The position numbers and the translations under genes are program-made. The notes under the pieces were generated by a model. That model worked only from the letters and a program-made list of their open reading frames with translations, had not been told where the DNA came from and made no database searches. 64,000 bases of DNA from Phytoseiulus persimilis (taxonomy: Eukaryota > Arthropoda > Arachnida > Mesostigmata > Phytoseiidae). Location of the stretch: the NCBI GenBank assembly GCA_037576195.1, contig CM075102.1, forward strand, positions 6,138,001 to 6,202,000, written 5' to 3'. Below, one piece after another: positions 11,342 to 22,452 of the stretch; position 1 is the stretch's first letter; every line of letters starts with the position of its first letter.

Positions 11342-12733
11342 TCAGTCCTTCTTTCTCAAGGCCTGTTGGAGGTTCGATGCCAGTTGGGCTTGGGTCGCCT
11401 CCCTCCTGTCGTTCCGTGGAGTGGAAGTTGAAGGGTGAGGTTTGTTTTCCTCCTTCCTCCCGGTGACTGTATTTGGATTTTGGCCCTCCGTCCGGGTGTG
11501 GGATTGGCGTCGGTCTTGTTGTGGCCTTCGCTTTTTTTGTTCATCTTTCCCGGAATCCATGGAAGTGTCAGCCACCGTTCTCTTTTTTCGTACGCTTTGG
11601 GCGCGAACGGTTACGAGAATTGGCGCTGATCTGGATTCCGAGGTTGATATCGCCCGGAGGTCGAGGCTCTGTGCTGATTTTCCGTTTGCCTGGGTTGGCG
11701 CACGGGATTTTTCGCCGAGACTGAGGGCTTTGGATTTCCATCGGAGGTTCTTTCCTCCTCGTCCGCAGTTCTCGTTTTGGCTTTAGCATCATTGCGTAGC
11801 CTCAATATGTTCCCCTCCAGCAGCTTTTCGACGTCGGCTTCCGTCAATAGTAGGTGACGACCGATTTCTCGGGTCATCTTGACCATCGCCTCGACTCGTT
11901 CCGCTGCTATCCACCCTTTGTCATCGTTGTACGCAGGGTTCCTCGAGATATATCTGAGGTCGATATTCTCTTCGGAGGTGAAACTGTCGAACAAGGCGTC
12001 TGTGAACATTGCCTGATCATGTTTCTTGACCTCTACATCCGGAGTGGTGTAGATAACCTTGTGGACTCCTTCGTGTCCTTCTAGTTCGGAGATGGCCTCG
12101 TTGGCCATTTCAATAGCTTCCTTCTTTTTGAAGGTCGGCTCTGGAAGGACATCGAGCCCTCCCCACAGAATTACTGTCATTGGGTTGTTCAACCCCATCT
12201 TCTCGACTTCCGCTTTAGCCTTTTGGCAAAGCATTGGAATTGAGTTGACTGGGAATTTCCTAACCCGTAGTCCTTTGTGGTTGTCGAGGGCCTTGTATAA
12301 GTTCAGGCCTGCCGGGCACAGATCAGCACAGTGGCGATCCGTTACGACCACGGATACGAACCACCATTACGACCGGGCCAAGGTAGGCTGGTCGCGGTGG
12401 TGGCAGCGTGAACTCCACTGGTGTTTTTGATACGGCTTCTCTCATCTGTGTGTCCATATAAGAGATTCTGGCTCCCTGAGCTGCCTGTTGGCCTCTCAAG
12501 CTCACCAGTTCCGCATCTCTGGCCTTCAGTTCCTCTGCCTGCCGCTCTATGAAGGCTGGAGCGGCAGCCCGCTCGCGGCGGTAAGCTAGTCGCTCACTCC
12601 GCAAGCAGTCGCTACATTCAAGCAGAATTGATTCGTTGGGGGTCATTCCTGATCCCGCCAACTCCTCCCTGCATCTGTCACAGAACTCGAAGGCTGGGGC
12701 CGTTCTGAGTTGGTTTGGGTTGAACTCAGCCAT
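11342..12733 (-). pseudogene. LINE-A ORF1: zinc finger, coiled coil, SGNH-like domain
   Basis: ATG at 12733. The N-terminus has paired cysteines (FCDRCREEL and LLECSDCLRSE, C-x2-C ... C-x2-C) followed by a charged helix (RQAEELKARDAELVSLRGQQ) likely to be a short coiled coil. After a frameshift near 12340 the frame at 12351-11611 reads like an esterase/SGNH fold as found in ORF1 of CR1/L2-type LINEs: VVTDRHCADLC at the position of the GDS block and VILWGGLDVLP at the position of the GxND block. The catalytic Ser and Asn of those blocks are absent, so if the fold is right it is probably non-enzymatic. A basic low-complexity tail continues to about 11342. ORF1 proteins bind the LINE RNA. Confidence 0.6.
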
Positions 12734-12779
12734 TCTGGAATATACCGTAAACTCTCGAACAGTAGGGCGGGCTCTATCA

Positions 12780-12965
12780 GACGGGCGATCTCTAACAGGC
12801 AGGCGGGTTTCAAACGTCTGAAAAAATAATCGTGCATCTTCCAATAGACGGGCGATCTCTAACAGGCAGGCGGGTTTCAAACGTCTGAAAAAATAATCGG
12901 GCATCTTCCAATAGACGGGCGATCTCTGACAGGCAAGCGGGCATCGACCATTTGAAGAAATAACT
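12780..12965. repeat. 67-bp tandem repeats, left block of MITE-1
   Basis: Units begin GACGGGCGATCTCT at 12780, 12847 and 12914, an exact 67-bp spacing. The third unit is more diverged. The same unit recurs in the same orientation at 13474. Confidence 0.9.
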
Positions 12966-13473
12966 GGGCAATCGCTCATGAACGGGCTCGTCACAGTCAG
13001 TTAGGAGGCGGATAGACGCTCCTCGAATATTAGGCAAGTTCTATTGGTCTGATTCGCTGTCGGACACCGCGCGGAAGAATGGAGAGTCCCTCTCCGTGCG
13101 TGTTCCAAGTCTTGAGTGGAGTCAAACCGGAGTCGATAGACGAGAAATAACCGTGTAACTAAAATAGACCGTGTAACTGACACGCAATAAATCTGTTATA
13201 GACGAGAACAAAACGTGAAACAGCCTCTCTGGAGCGAATGCGCGCTGAAAATTCAAAATGATTCTGTGTGCTGTTCCCTCTTCGGCGACCGACCGACAGC
13301 TCCTCTAGCGATTGCCCGATCTAGAGAAATTCTCGCCAACTCCGATCATGCCAACTAGGAAGTCATATCCCGGCGTATTCGGCTCCCAGTATCTAATCAT
13401 ACGAAAATTTCGCAAAAGATGAAAAGATCGATTCATACAAGATAGAGTAAAAGATGGACGCCCCTCATCCAAA

Positions 13474-13662
13474 GACGGGCGATCTCTAACAAGCAGGCGG
13501 GTTTCAAACATCTGAAAAAATAATCGGGCATCTTCCAATAGACGGGCGGTCTCTGACAGACAGGCGGGTCTGGAACATTCGAAAAAATAAACGGGCATCT
13601 TCCAATAGACGGGCAATCTCTAAAAGACAGGCGGGTCTGGAACATTTGAAAAAATAAACGGG
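13474..13662. repeat. 67-bp tandem repeats, right block of MITE-1
   Basis: Units begin at 13474, 13541 and 13608, again 67 bp apart, in the same orientation as the left block. Both blocks are subterminal, adjacent to the terminal inverted repeats, a typical place for transposase-binding arrays, but that role is inferred. Confidence 0.9.
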
Positions 13663-13690
13663 CCGCCCTAATGTTAGAGAGTTTACGGTA

Positions 13691-14162
13691 GATCGTTTTA
13701 CTGTCGAGATCTGTCTATGTCACTCCGCCTTTCCGACCATTAGCTATATTTCGGAAGCAGAGAGCCGGCCTCACGTTGACATTTGGCTTTCTCTGATTCC
13801 TCGCTTAGGTATGGTTTTCGGGTATTGGTTGTGAAGAACTGGTATTCCAGGTGGAGTGAGGGTGAAAATCTGGGTATATATTGAGGCTGTACTCCCGGAT
13901 TGTCAGTGTACGGTGGTTCCGAGATCGCGTGTTGGATCGTTAGTCCTAAGTAAGTTCGTTCACTTGGTTTCACCTCGGTAACTCCTCGTGCCTTCTCAGG
14001 CGGGGTCGTCAGGGGGTGCGGTGGGTCTCCTGGGGTTCTTTCACAGTAACCTCACCGGTTTTCACTCCTTTGTAATTCGTTTTTTTTTTGCTTTTCGTTT
14101 TCCGCGCTCGGCAGTTGCCGTGTTCTCGTCGGTAGCGGACGACAGATGACACGCAGTCAAGA
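13691..14162. other. Unassigned spacer, possibly LINE-A 5' region
   Basis: No protein motif seen. It may hold the remainder of the LINE-A 5' untranslated region displaced by MITE-1; there is a T-rich tract near 14082. Nothing else supportable. Confidence 0.3.
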
Positions 14163-15428
14163 CGGGTCTAGGACATTCTTTCGAAAAACATGGAGGCTCA
14201 GGGGAGAGAGGAGCAGCAGACGGAACACAGCCTGAGGGCGCTGCATTTGAAATTTTGAAAGCTCTTGAAAGCCTATGTACTTGGAAGCTTAATGTGGCAC
14301 ACATGTCTGGACAGGCTGTATCATTGAGTTATCGACTGACTGACTAGCTATCCATCATGTTTTGTCATCCCGCCTTGGCTCTACACATAAGAGATCGTCT
14401 CAGCAGCGTTATCGACTAGGGAGGGAAGCAGCGACAGCTCGCTCACTAAGTTCGAGTGGGAGATGGAGAGTTGGCTCCGGTCGACGTTCGACTCCTGCGA
14501 AGCCATTGATTCCGAGAAGGATTATAACCCACAAGATATGAGATTCCAATATTTACATCTGTACCTAGGCGAGGGCCGGGCGTACGTATCGAATTGGACC
14601 TCCGCTCAAATCAAGCTGTCGCTCAAATCCAACTCCCGCTCAAATTCGACTCTCGCTCAAATACGACCACTGCTCAAATCTGCTTCCGCTCAATTCACTG
14701 GTAACCGCCTTGGGCGAGTGATGGAGTTTTTCACTAGATAGTCGGTAGAACTCTGAAACAACAGATCTGCAACTGATAGGAAGATAACGGCAAATCAACA
14801 AACGTGTGTACTACGGAGTGGATACAGTTCCCCACTGTACCATGTTCCTTTATTCTTATATATACTCATCCCTGGAGAGGGATCCCGGTAAACGTCTAAC
14901 GATGGAACACGGCAGTGTTCCGGTTCAAGTCAAACACCTGACTCGAGTGGGACGCTATACCGAAGACACAGCTTCGTGTATGCGTACTTCCTCAATCGCA
15001 AGACATGCTTCAGCCACGAGCCTATACGATGTATTCTATCAGCGAGGTAGTCGAATTCCAGTTCCATTGCGAGTCTGGACCTCGATGTGACTCCACGGAA
15101 GACAAGATCGCGAGCAGTATGTAGTATGTGATGGTTGAGAATCAAGATTCGTGTGAGTTCTCACTAGTCGACAGTTGAGCAGTACTCGAGAAGAATGAAG
15201 CGACCTGTGAATCCAAATTATTCAGGGCCTTGGTTTCGTTGGCTTAAATAGTGCAGCAAATACTCTTCTGACCGATTGCCTGATTCCGTCCCGAGCGGCT
15301 CTCAAGAGCCTTCAACATTTTGAATAGCGCGCCGTCCGGCTGTTTACCTCTTCGCTGCCCTCCTATCTTTCTCCCTACCCTGCGTCGCCATGTTTTTCGA
15401 AAGAATGACCGTGTCCCCCCGAGTAGGT
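14163..15428 (+). mobile_element. Long-TIR element, copy 1
   Basis: A 1.27 kb unit whose two ends are inverted copies of each other over roughly 100 bp or more. CATTCTTTCGAAAAACATGG at 14174-14193 faces its reverse complement at 15388-15407, and AAGCTCTTGA-type sequence continues the pairing inward. No transposase is encoded. A TATA-like stretch occurs near 14855 (TTCTTATATATACTC), and CGCTCAAAT-type 17-18 bp iterons lie at 14605-14700. Short apparent open frames recur identically in all three copies but have no recognisable motif. Long TIRs suggest a Mutator-type or foldback non-autonomous element. Confidence 0.75.
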
Positions 15429-16726
15429 CGGGTCTAGGACATTCTTTCGAAAAACATGGAGGCTCAGGGGAGAGAGGAGCAGCAGACGGAACACAGCCTA
15501 AGGGCGCTGCATTTGAAATTTTGAAAGCTCTTGAGAGCCATTCGTTGAGGAAGCCGACGCAGGACCCTATGTACTTGGAAGCTTAATGTGGCACACATGT
15601 CTGGACAGGCTGTATCATTGAGTTATCGACTGACTGACTAGCTATCCATCATGTTTTGTCATCCCGCCTTGGCTCTACACATGAGAGATCGTCTCAGCAG
15701 CGTTATCGACTAGGGAGGGAAGCAGCGACAGCTCGCTCACTAAGTTCGAGTGGGAGATGGAGAGTTGGCTCCGGTCGACTCCTGCGAAGCCATTGATTCC
15801 GAGAAGGGTTATAACCCACAAGATATGAGATTCCAATATTCACATCTGTACCTAGGCGAGGGCCCTCGGGCGTACGTATCGAATTGGACCTCCGCTCAAA
15901 TCAAGCTGTCGCTCAAATTCAACTCCCGCTCAGATTCGACTCTCGCTCAAATACGACCACTGCTCAAATTCTTCCGCTCAATTCACTGGTAACCGCCTTG
16001 GGCGAGTGATGGAGTTTTCCACCAGATAGTCGGTAGAACTCTGAAACAACAGATCTGCAACTGATAGGGAGATAACGGCAAATCAACAAACGTGTGTACT
16101 ACGGATGGATACAGTTCCCCACTGTACCATGTTCCTTTATTCCTATATATACTCATCCCTGGAGAGGGATACCGGTAAACGTCTAACGATGGAACACGGC
16201 AGTGTTCCGGTTCAAGTCAAACACCTGACTCGAGTGGGACGCTATACCGAAGACACAGCTTCGTGTATGCGTACTTCCTCAATCGCAAGACATGCTTCAG
16301 CCACGAGCCTATACGATATATTCTATCAGCGAGGTAGTCGAATTCCAGTTCCATTGCGAGTCTGGACCTCGATGTGACTCCACGGAAGACAAGATCGCGA
16401 GCAGTATGTAGTATGTGATGGTGGAGAATCAAGATTCGTGTGAGTTCTCACTAGTCGACAGTTGAGCAGTACTCGAGAAGAATGAAGCGACCTGTGAATC
16501 CAAATTATTCAGGGCCTTGGTTTCGTTGGCTTAAACAGTGCAGCAAATACTCTTCTGACCGATTGCCTGATTCCGTCCCGAGCGGCTCTCAAGAGCCTTC
16601 AACATTTTGAATAGCGCGCCGTCCGGCTGTTTACCTCTTCGCTGCCCTCCTATCTTTCTCCCTCCCCTGCGTCGCCATGTTTTTTGAAAGAATGACCGTG
16701 TCCCGAGTAGGTCGAGTAGGCCGAGA
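15429..16726 (+). mobile_element. Long-TIR element, copy 2 (direct tandem)
   Basis: Second copy directly following copy 1, 1266 bp from the corresponding base (CGGGTCTAGG at 14163 and 15429). It carries a 29-bp stretch absent from copy 1 near 15540 and a few other small indels. Iterons at 15893-15985. Its right end runs into a head-to-head junction with copy 3 around 16700-16727. Confidence 0.75.
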
Positions 16727-17886
16727 GAGCCGCTCGGGACGGAATCAGGCGATCGGTCAGAAGAGTATTTGCTGCACTGTTTAAGCCAACGAAACCAAGG
16801 CCCTGAATAATTTGGATTCACAGGTCGCTTCATTCTTCTCGAGTACTGCTCAACTGTCGACTAGTGAGAACTCACACGAATCTTGATTCTCCACCATCAC
16901 ATACTACATACTGCTCGCGATCTTGTCTTCCGTGGAGTCACATCGAGGTCCAGACTCGCAATGGAACTGGAATTCGACTACCTCGCTGATAGAATACATC
17001 GTATAGGCTCGTGGCTGAAGCATGTCTTGCGATTGAGGAAGTACGCATACACGAAGCTGTGTCTTCGGTATAGCGTCCCACTCGAGTCAGGTGTTTGACT
17101 TGAACCGGAACACTGCCGTGTTCCATCGTTAGACGTTTACCGGTATCCCTCTCCAGGGATGAGTATATATAGGAATAAAGGAACATGGTACAGTGGGGAA
17201 CTGTATCCATCCGTAGTACACACGTTTGTTGATTTGCCGTTATCTCCCTACCAGTTGCAGATCTGTTGTTTCAGAGTTCTACCGACTATCTAGTGGAAAA
17301 CTCCATCACTCGCCCAAGGCGGTTACCAGTGAATTGAGCGGAAGAATTTGAGCAGTGGTCGTATTTGAGCGAGAGTCGAATTTGAGCGGGAGTTGAATTT
17401 GAGCGACAGCTTGATTTGAGCGGAGGTCCAATTCGATACGTACGCCCGAGGGCCCTCGCCTAGGTACAGATGTGAATATTGGAATCTCATATCTTGTGGG
17501 TTATAACCCTTCTCGGAATCAATGGCTTCGCAGGAGTCGACCGGAGCCAACTCTCCATCTCCCACTCGAACTTAGTGAGCGAGCTGTCGCTGCTTCCCTC
17601 CCTAGTCGATAACGCTGCTGAGACGATCTCTCATGTGTAGAGCCAAGGCGGGATGTCAAAACATGATGGATAGCTAGTCAGTCAGTCGATAACTCAATGA
17701 TACAGCCTGTCCAGACATGTGTGCCACATTAAGCTTCCAAGTACATAGGGTCCTGCGTCGGCTTCCTCAACGAATGGCTCTCAAGAGCTTTCAAAATTTC
17801 AAATGCAGCGCCCTTAGGCTGTGTTCCGTCTGCTGCTCCTCTCTTCCCTGAGCCTCCATGTTTTTCGAAAGAATGTCCTAGACCCG
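16727..17886 (-). mobile_element. Long-TIR element, copy 3 (inverted, truncated)
   Basis: Reverse complement of copy 2 over about 1160 bp, starting GAGCCGCTCGGGAC and ending GTCCTAGACCCG at 17886. It lacks the roughly 140 bp outer TIR at the junction side. Copies 2 and 3 form a palindrome with arms over 1.1 kb and a spacer of about 140 bp. Iterons appear in inverted form at 17330-17420. Confidence 0.75.
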
Positions 17887-18099
17887 ACGATCACAGTCCC
17901 GAAGCAAGGCTGATGGGCGCATTCTTTTGGGAGGGAGAGAGAGCGCGCCAGCTATGAATTCCGACGGTTCTGTAGTACAGACCGGCCAGGCACCTTCGGG
18001 GCAGGCAGAGTACTTCGGCTAAGCGCCTACGGGCCCGGCGAAGTACTTTCGACACGCACTGTCCACGGTGAGCGCCTTCTGAGCTCCTATAGTGCTGAG
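17887..18099. other. Spacer between long-TIR array and MULE-1
   Basis: GC-rich; contains near-repeats of GAGTACTTCGGC / GAAGTACTTTCG. The MULE-1 reading frame may extend back into this stretch, but no recognisable domain was seen. Confidence 0.3.
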
Positions 18100-19215
18100 C
18101 ATAATGCGCTCGTTCTAACGACCGCTAGCTCGCCCCAGCTGCTTAACGAAGCTGTGATGATGCACGCGGACGCCACCTACAGGAATTTGTGTTCGCAGTT
18201 ATTCACCATCCATGGGAACTGGCAGGGTCACGTCGGGATGGTGGCTTGTGCTCTCATGAATTCCGCGTCGGCCCCTGCCTACAGGTGGGTGTTCGGGTGT
18301 TTGAAAGCAGCCAGTCCAGGTTTGGCTGTCCAGCAGTTCATGAGTGATTGGGATACTTCGATCAGGGCCGCAGCCCAATCGGAATTCCCTCATGCTCTAG
18401 AACGAGGCTGTCTGTTCCATTACGCGCAAAGCGTAATTCGAATGGCCAGGTCTCCTATAATCGGTTTGGCTGCGGAGCTTCGTGGTCCGGGGGAAGTACT
18501 GTAACGCGTTCTGGGCTTCTGTGCTCTGCCCCTCCTGCCTTCCGCCCAAATCAGGCCTGCCTTCGAAGACTGTGCAGCTGCGGCGGTGGAACTTGCGCAT
18601 CCGCAACTCGAGAGACTCGCGAACTACGTGCGTACCTTTTGGTTAACTCGGGTCGGGCCCGACGATCTCTCAGTTTACAGGATAATCGCACGCCCAAAAA
18701 ACGCCGTGGAATCAAACAACGCTGCAGTGCGACGCCGTTTGGGTACACACGCCGCAGTTTGAAATTTGATTTCAGTGAACCTGGAGATGGCGGCAGACAT
18801 AATCATCGACCAGAAGATCCATCGCGGCGGGACCATGCACATCGGATCGAGGCCGAGTCGGGCAACGAGACTCAACGAACTCAACAGTTCGCAGTCTTGG
18901 AATTTATTGGATGCCGAGGAAATCTCTCCACTACAATTTATTAATCGGGTCAAGTTCAGAGTTGGAGCCTCCTTCGCACGTCACGGACTCTTCCAAATCA
19001 CGGGTGACGACGCCGGTATTGGGAACCCCGAAGATCCCGTGAGTCAAGCACCTGATGATTTGGACATACCGGAGGAGGAGCCCGAGCCTCCTGCAGTATT
19101 AGCAGACAGCGAAGAGGAACACGCATTCCGGATTTGGAGCACTGGCTCGTGGAAAACGACCACGTGTACGAAGGATTCCCTGGCGACCATTCCTACGCAG
19201 CTCAACCTCTTTTAA
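18100..19215 (+). pseudogene. Mutator-like transposase (MULE-1), two nonsense codons
   Basis: A single plus-strand frame from about 18100 to 19215 with stops only at 18502-18504 (TAA) and near 18757 (TGA where a Trp is usual). The MULE core is clear: ALVLTTASSPQLL, MMHADATYRNLCSQLFTIHG (first catalytic Asp, with DAT in place of DGT), FMSDWDTSIR (second Asp region), GCLFHYAQSVIR, then AVESNNAAVRRRLGTH, where MULE transposases normally carry NNxxE. The catalytic Glu position appears to be Val. The C-terminal tail is acidic (PEEEPEPP). It would cut and paste Mutator-type elements in the nucleus. It lies 0.2 kb from the long-TIR array, whose TIR length suits a MULE-mobilised family; this link is inference. 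Confidence 0.75.
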
Positions 19216-22130
19216 TCTGCAGTTTTCCATGAATTTCTAGGTCTCGCAGGTCTCATATCCAGATTAGCGTTCGATGTTTTTGTTTTTCAGAGTTCATGGG
19301 CTGGGTAGCATATTTTATCGATTGTGGGTCCCTTCTACAGACTCGCAGCCAATTTCTTCGTTAACCAGGGTCCAGAGGTTGTGGAGAATCATTTACCATT
19401 CGCGGGTCCCTCTTACAGACAGGCGGCCAATTTTTGAATTTCAGAGTTCACGGGTTGGAGCATGCTTTATCGCTCGCGGGTTCCTCTTACAGACCAGCGG
19501 GGAATGTTTGCTGCGGGAAATCTATACATCATCCAAAAATGAAATCATCGAACTATGGAAGGTGCACTCTACAGACTCGAATCCAATGTTTTCCTCCACG
19601 GTCCGTATGTTCCGCCGGGGTCCACTACTCTGCATTTCCTGATTCTATGTCTTCAACTGTCTTTATCTTTACTCTAATTCTCTATCAAGTCAAAATGCAA
19701 CACTCAAGAGGAAAGCTCCACGAGAAACTCATTTCGAGCAATGATGAAGAAGATGTTCTTACACCTAGCTGAGCCATCTCAGCGGTAGGGTGCAGCCATC
19801 TGTCCTGAGCAGAGAAATTCGAGGCGCTCTGGAGCTGCTTCCTTTTCCGTATGATCTGAAATCCGAACTGAGCATGGAGAAAGAAAGCTTCTGCCTTGAA
19901 GAAAGCAGGAAATAGGGAGATCACTCTCTACCTGCAGTTTCCGTCAAGCATGTCGCTCCCACAATCTCGAAGTCCGAGTACGAATGTTTCTCTTCCTATT
20001 CTATTCAGGATAGACCGAACTCGATGAAAATTGTTGGACTTCGCCAATTTTCGAAGTACAAATGCTGTTCCCAGCGTTCCGTTCACAACACGGTCGACTC
20101 CGGCGTCCAACAAGTGAGGACAATCTCCAAGGAACGATCCAGGTCTTCGAGTTGTCTTGGCGCTCGCTGACGGAATGTTCACGTTCGAAAGGACTCCTGT
20201 ACTCTTCACTCCAGATATTCCATGAATCCCATTCGACAAAAAGTCCGCGTGGGCCAGACTCAGAGTCCAGGCTGAGAGTCCAGCGGCGAGCGGCCGGTTC
20301 TCATTGAGGGGAGCTTGGTTGTATTCCTCGCCTACAAGGATGAGGCAGCTCTCGGCGCGCGTTTCTCCCGACGTCACGGCTTTCACACTCGAATGCAACC
20401 GAGATGCAGCAAATTCGCAGGCGGGTCGAATCGAGTGTCTGAAACGGGGCCCAAACTTCCAAGTTTCTCAGTATTCCGTCGGATTCGGGTCTCCAAGGGA
20501 TTTAGCGGTGTAGAAAGTCTCCGAAACATGGGACGGATGCATCCAATGTCCATTTGTGGCCCACGGATGAATTTCGTCCTCGTCACTTGACTTCCGGTAT
20601 GAACATCATGGCGACACTCGGCGAATGAGTGGGTGTCTCACAACCCTCCGAAATTCGGATTCAGCGCGCTCAGTTTCCGTCCGCAGGAATGCATTCATCA
20701 GCTGATCGCCGGGACTGTGATACGGACCGGGTGTAGGCCAAGTGATCGTATTCTGATCGTGTTTTGGTTGTTTCCAACTCACGGATTCGAGAGAGAGGCG
20801 GTGCCGGGGCAGCGCGCGGTTTTTCGAAACGAAGGGAGCAGGTAGTACATATTATCGCCCTCGAGCGGTATGTTTGCGAGATATCACAGGATGATAGCGC
20901 GATATGAATCGGGCCGTGGACCGACAGTCTGGTTGAAAATCGGAGACTGGAAGAATAGACTGTGACGAACAGTTCACAACTTCCAGGTACACACTGGAGC
21001 GAGGCCTAGCTCCCTGAGAGAGCGAAGAGCCATGCGCTTGCTCCCAACAGGAGATGGGAATCGGGCGACGAGGGGTGGAGGTCCATATCGGAAAGGTGAC
21101 TCATGGACGTCCGGCGGTCAGCGACAGTTTCCGCGTTCCCTCACAAGTACGGGGCTCCAAGAGGGAACTGGACTTTTGAGGAGAGGATACCAATGAGAAG
21201 CAAAACGTTCCCATCACATATCGACTCTGTCTGATGATATCTCGCGAGTGTCCAAAGTCTGCGTCGACAAACTATTCTGACTCCAAGTGAGGCTCACCCG
21301 AGTGACGTGTCAGCTAAAACGGGCGAGGATCACATGGGATTGACAGCAGTTTTCGCTCTCGTAGATACACTCGACGGACACCTGGATATTAGATTCGGGA
21401 GTCATGTGCGGGAAACCTTCCTTCCCGTTGCGCTCGACGCCTTAACGCTCCTTGTCTACCCTCCGTTGTCCGTTCCTCCTCAGATGCATATTCTCGATGA
21501 TGGTCGATTGGATAGCAGTGAAGGAAACAGGGTGCACGAGTCAGGTTCAGGTAGCTTCTTCATGTAGCTACATGTAGCTTAGCTTCAAGCGCTCCATCCG
21601 ATGCGTGACTGCAGTATAACGAGTGTATGGATCGAGAAACTGATGATCGGGGTCTCCGGACGCATTTGAGCTGGTGATCGTTCGTCATTTCCAACGACCT
21701 CTTATGAGTATTCGACGCCACAGCGGGAATAAATGCTTCCATTCCGCGACTCCGGTATGAGGTTTAGAAAATTCCCTCGCTCCTCTTCCGTTCCTCCCGG
21801 AAATGCGAACGAACCGCGACCCCTGCCGGGACCGAGCCTGAGGCCGTGCGTTATCGCAGAGCGCTGTCAAAGGCAGGATCGAGGCTCCTTGGTGGCATGT
21901 CTATATCCCATTGGATCGCAACATCGGCTGTACCTGGAGCCTTCGCTGAGGTTTGCATCTCAATCCGTTTTTGTGAGCACAAGGAAGTCAATCACTCGGC
22001 TTTGTTCCGATTCGCTCAGATGCGCGCTCAAAACTTGCTCGAAGCTCCGCCCCCTTACATCCTTCCCCTCGAATACGTCTGGAAGGCGCCATCTTGAATA
22101 CGATCACTTGGCTGCCCTCCATACGGACCC
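19216..22130. other. 2.9 kb without recognisable genes
   Basis: No convincing coding motif on either strand. A 156-codon minus-strand open frame at 19928-20398 uses a TTG start and has no motif, so I do not call it. Diverged repeats occupy 19288-19620 (separate entry). Short palindromic CTACATGTAGCT sequence occurs near 21566-21578. The right edge abuts the truncated LTR of element M. Confidence 0.4.
19288..19620 (+). repeat. Diverged tandem repeats with a TACAGAC core
   Basis: Four degenerate copies, spaced 88, 64 and 82 bp by their ACAGAC cores at 19337, 19425, 19489 and 19571. Each core follows a pyrimidine-rich TCTTAC-like tract and, in three copies, a GGGTYCCTCT-like stretch. Spacing is irregular, so this is an old, decayed array or a chance expansion. 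Confidence 0.5.
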
Positions 22131-22234
22131 CGGCAGAGGCGCGAAGCACACACAAGTGGTGCGGCCTAACTCCACGCGACGGGCCTCTACCACCAATCTA
22201 GCGTTCTCCGTCGCATGCAGTTTAAGCTCCGTAA
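22131..22234 (+). repeat. Element M 5' LTR, left part (truncated)
   Basis: Matches the end of the M 3' LTR (about 39155-39250) through GGCAGAGGCGCGAAGCACAC and TTTAAGCTCC, with a 7-bp indel and a few substitutions. It ends at GTAA (22231-22234), the left copy of the Gypsy-B target duplication. The rest of this LTR (GTAATA, 34858-34863) lies on the far side of Gypsy-B. The outer, left part of the LTR is missing. Confidence 0.75.
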
Positions 22235-22452
22235 TGTCATCTACTGGGACTCCGACGGATACTCTCTGAGACAGACTGTACCGATGAACAACGCGACTTC
22301 CCGGGCTCTCACTCGTTTATTCCACTCACGATATGCACTCCACGTGCTCGCCGTTAAGTACCCGTTTCTCTTCTCTACCTTATCCAGATACGCTCCTCTT
22401 CCAGCGCGTGTCTGGCTTCTTCTCCCTCCAATCAACTCTCTTGCCCCTGACA
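22235..22452 (-). repeat. Gypsy-B 3' LTR
   Basis: 218 bp with TGTCA...TGACA termini, identical to 34640-34857 except one A/G difference. Because the termini are perfect inverted repeats the LTR looks correct in either direction; orientation is fixed by the internal genes. Confidence 0.92.

Larger units (their letters stand above)
7950..12744 (-). mobile_element. LINE-A, APE-type non-LTR retrotransposon
   Basis: Minus-strand element with ORF1 (12733 to about 11342), ORF2 (about 11300 to 8030) and a 3' end at a short AATCC-type microsatellite (7950-7975), the simple-repeat tail typical of several LINE clades. The RT and post-RT sequence (LWSFDRFE, GELGWSSFDARE) is, from memory, closest to LINE families abundant in tick genomes; clade assignment among CR1/L2/Jockey-like groups is open. 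Its 5' region is interrupted by a MITE 12 bp upstream of the ORF1 ATG. LINE-B at 56.3-61.1 kb is a diverged relative. Confidence 0.85.
12745..13688. mobile_element. 944-bp MITE with TA target duplication (MITE-1)
   Basis: Terminal inverted repeats of 26 bp, CCGTAAACTCTC...TAGGGCGG, lie at 12745-12770 and 13663-13688 with two mismatches. The element is flanked by TA on both sides (12743-12744 and 13689-13690), the signature of Tc1/mariner/pogo-superfamily insertion. No transposase is encoded. It contains two blocks of three 67-bp direct repeats (about 12780-12965 and 13474-13662). It sits 12 bp upstream of the ORF1 ATG of LINE-A. Confidence 0.85.

Noticed and set aside
12780..13662. CRISPR-like regular repeats
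   Set aside because: 67-bp units are contiguous without spacers and lie inside a TIR element in eukaryotic DNA.
14806..17210. Recurrent 90-codon open frames in the three long-TIR copies
   Set aside because: Present only because the element is repeated; no motif, the third copy is antisense, and the overlapping opposite frame is equally open.
19928..20398. 156-codon minus-strand open frame
   Set aside because: TTG start, no domain, no repeat or homologue in the window; length is within chance for 64 kb.
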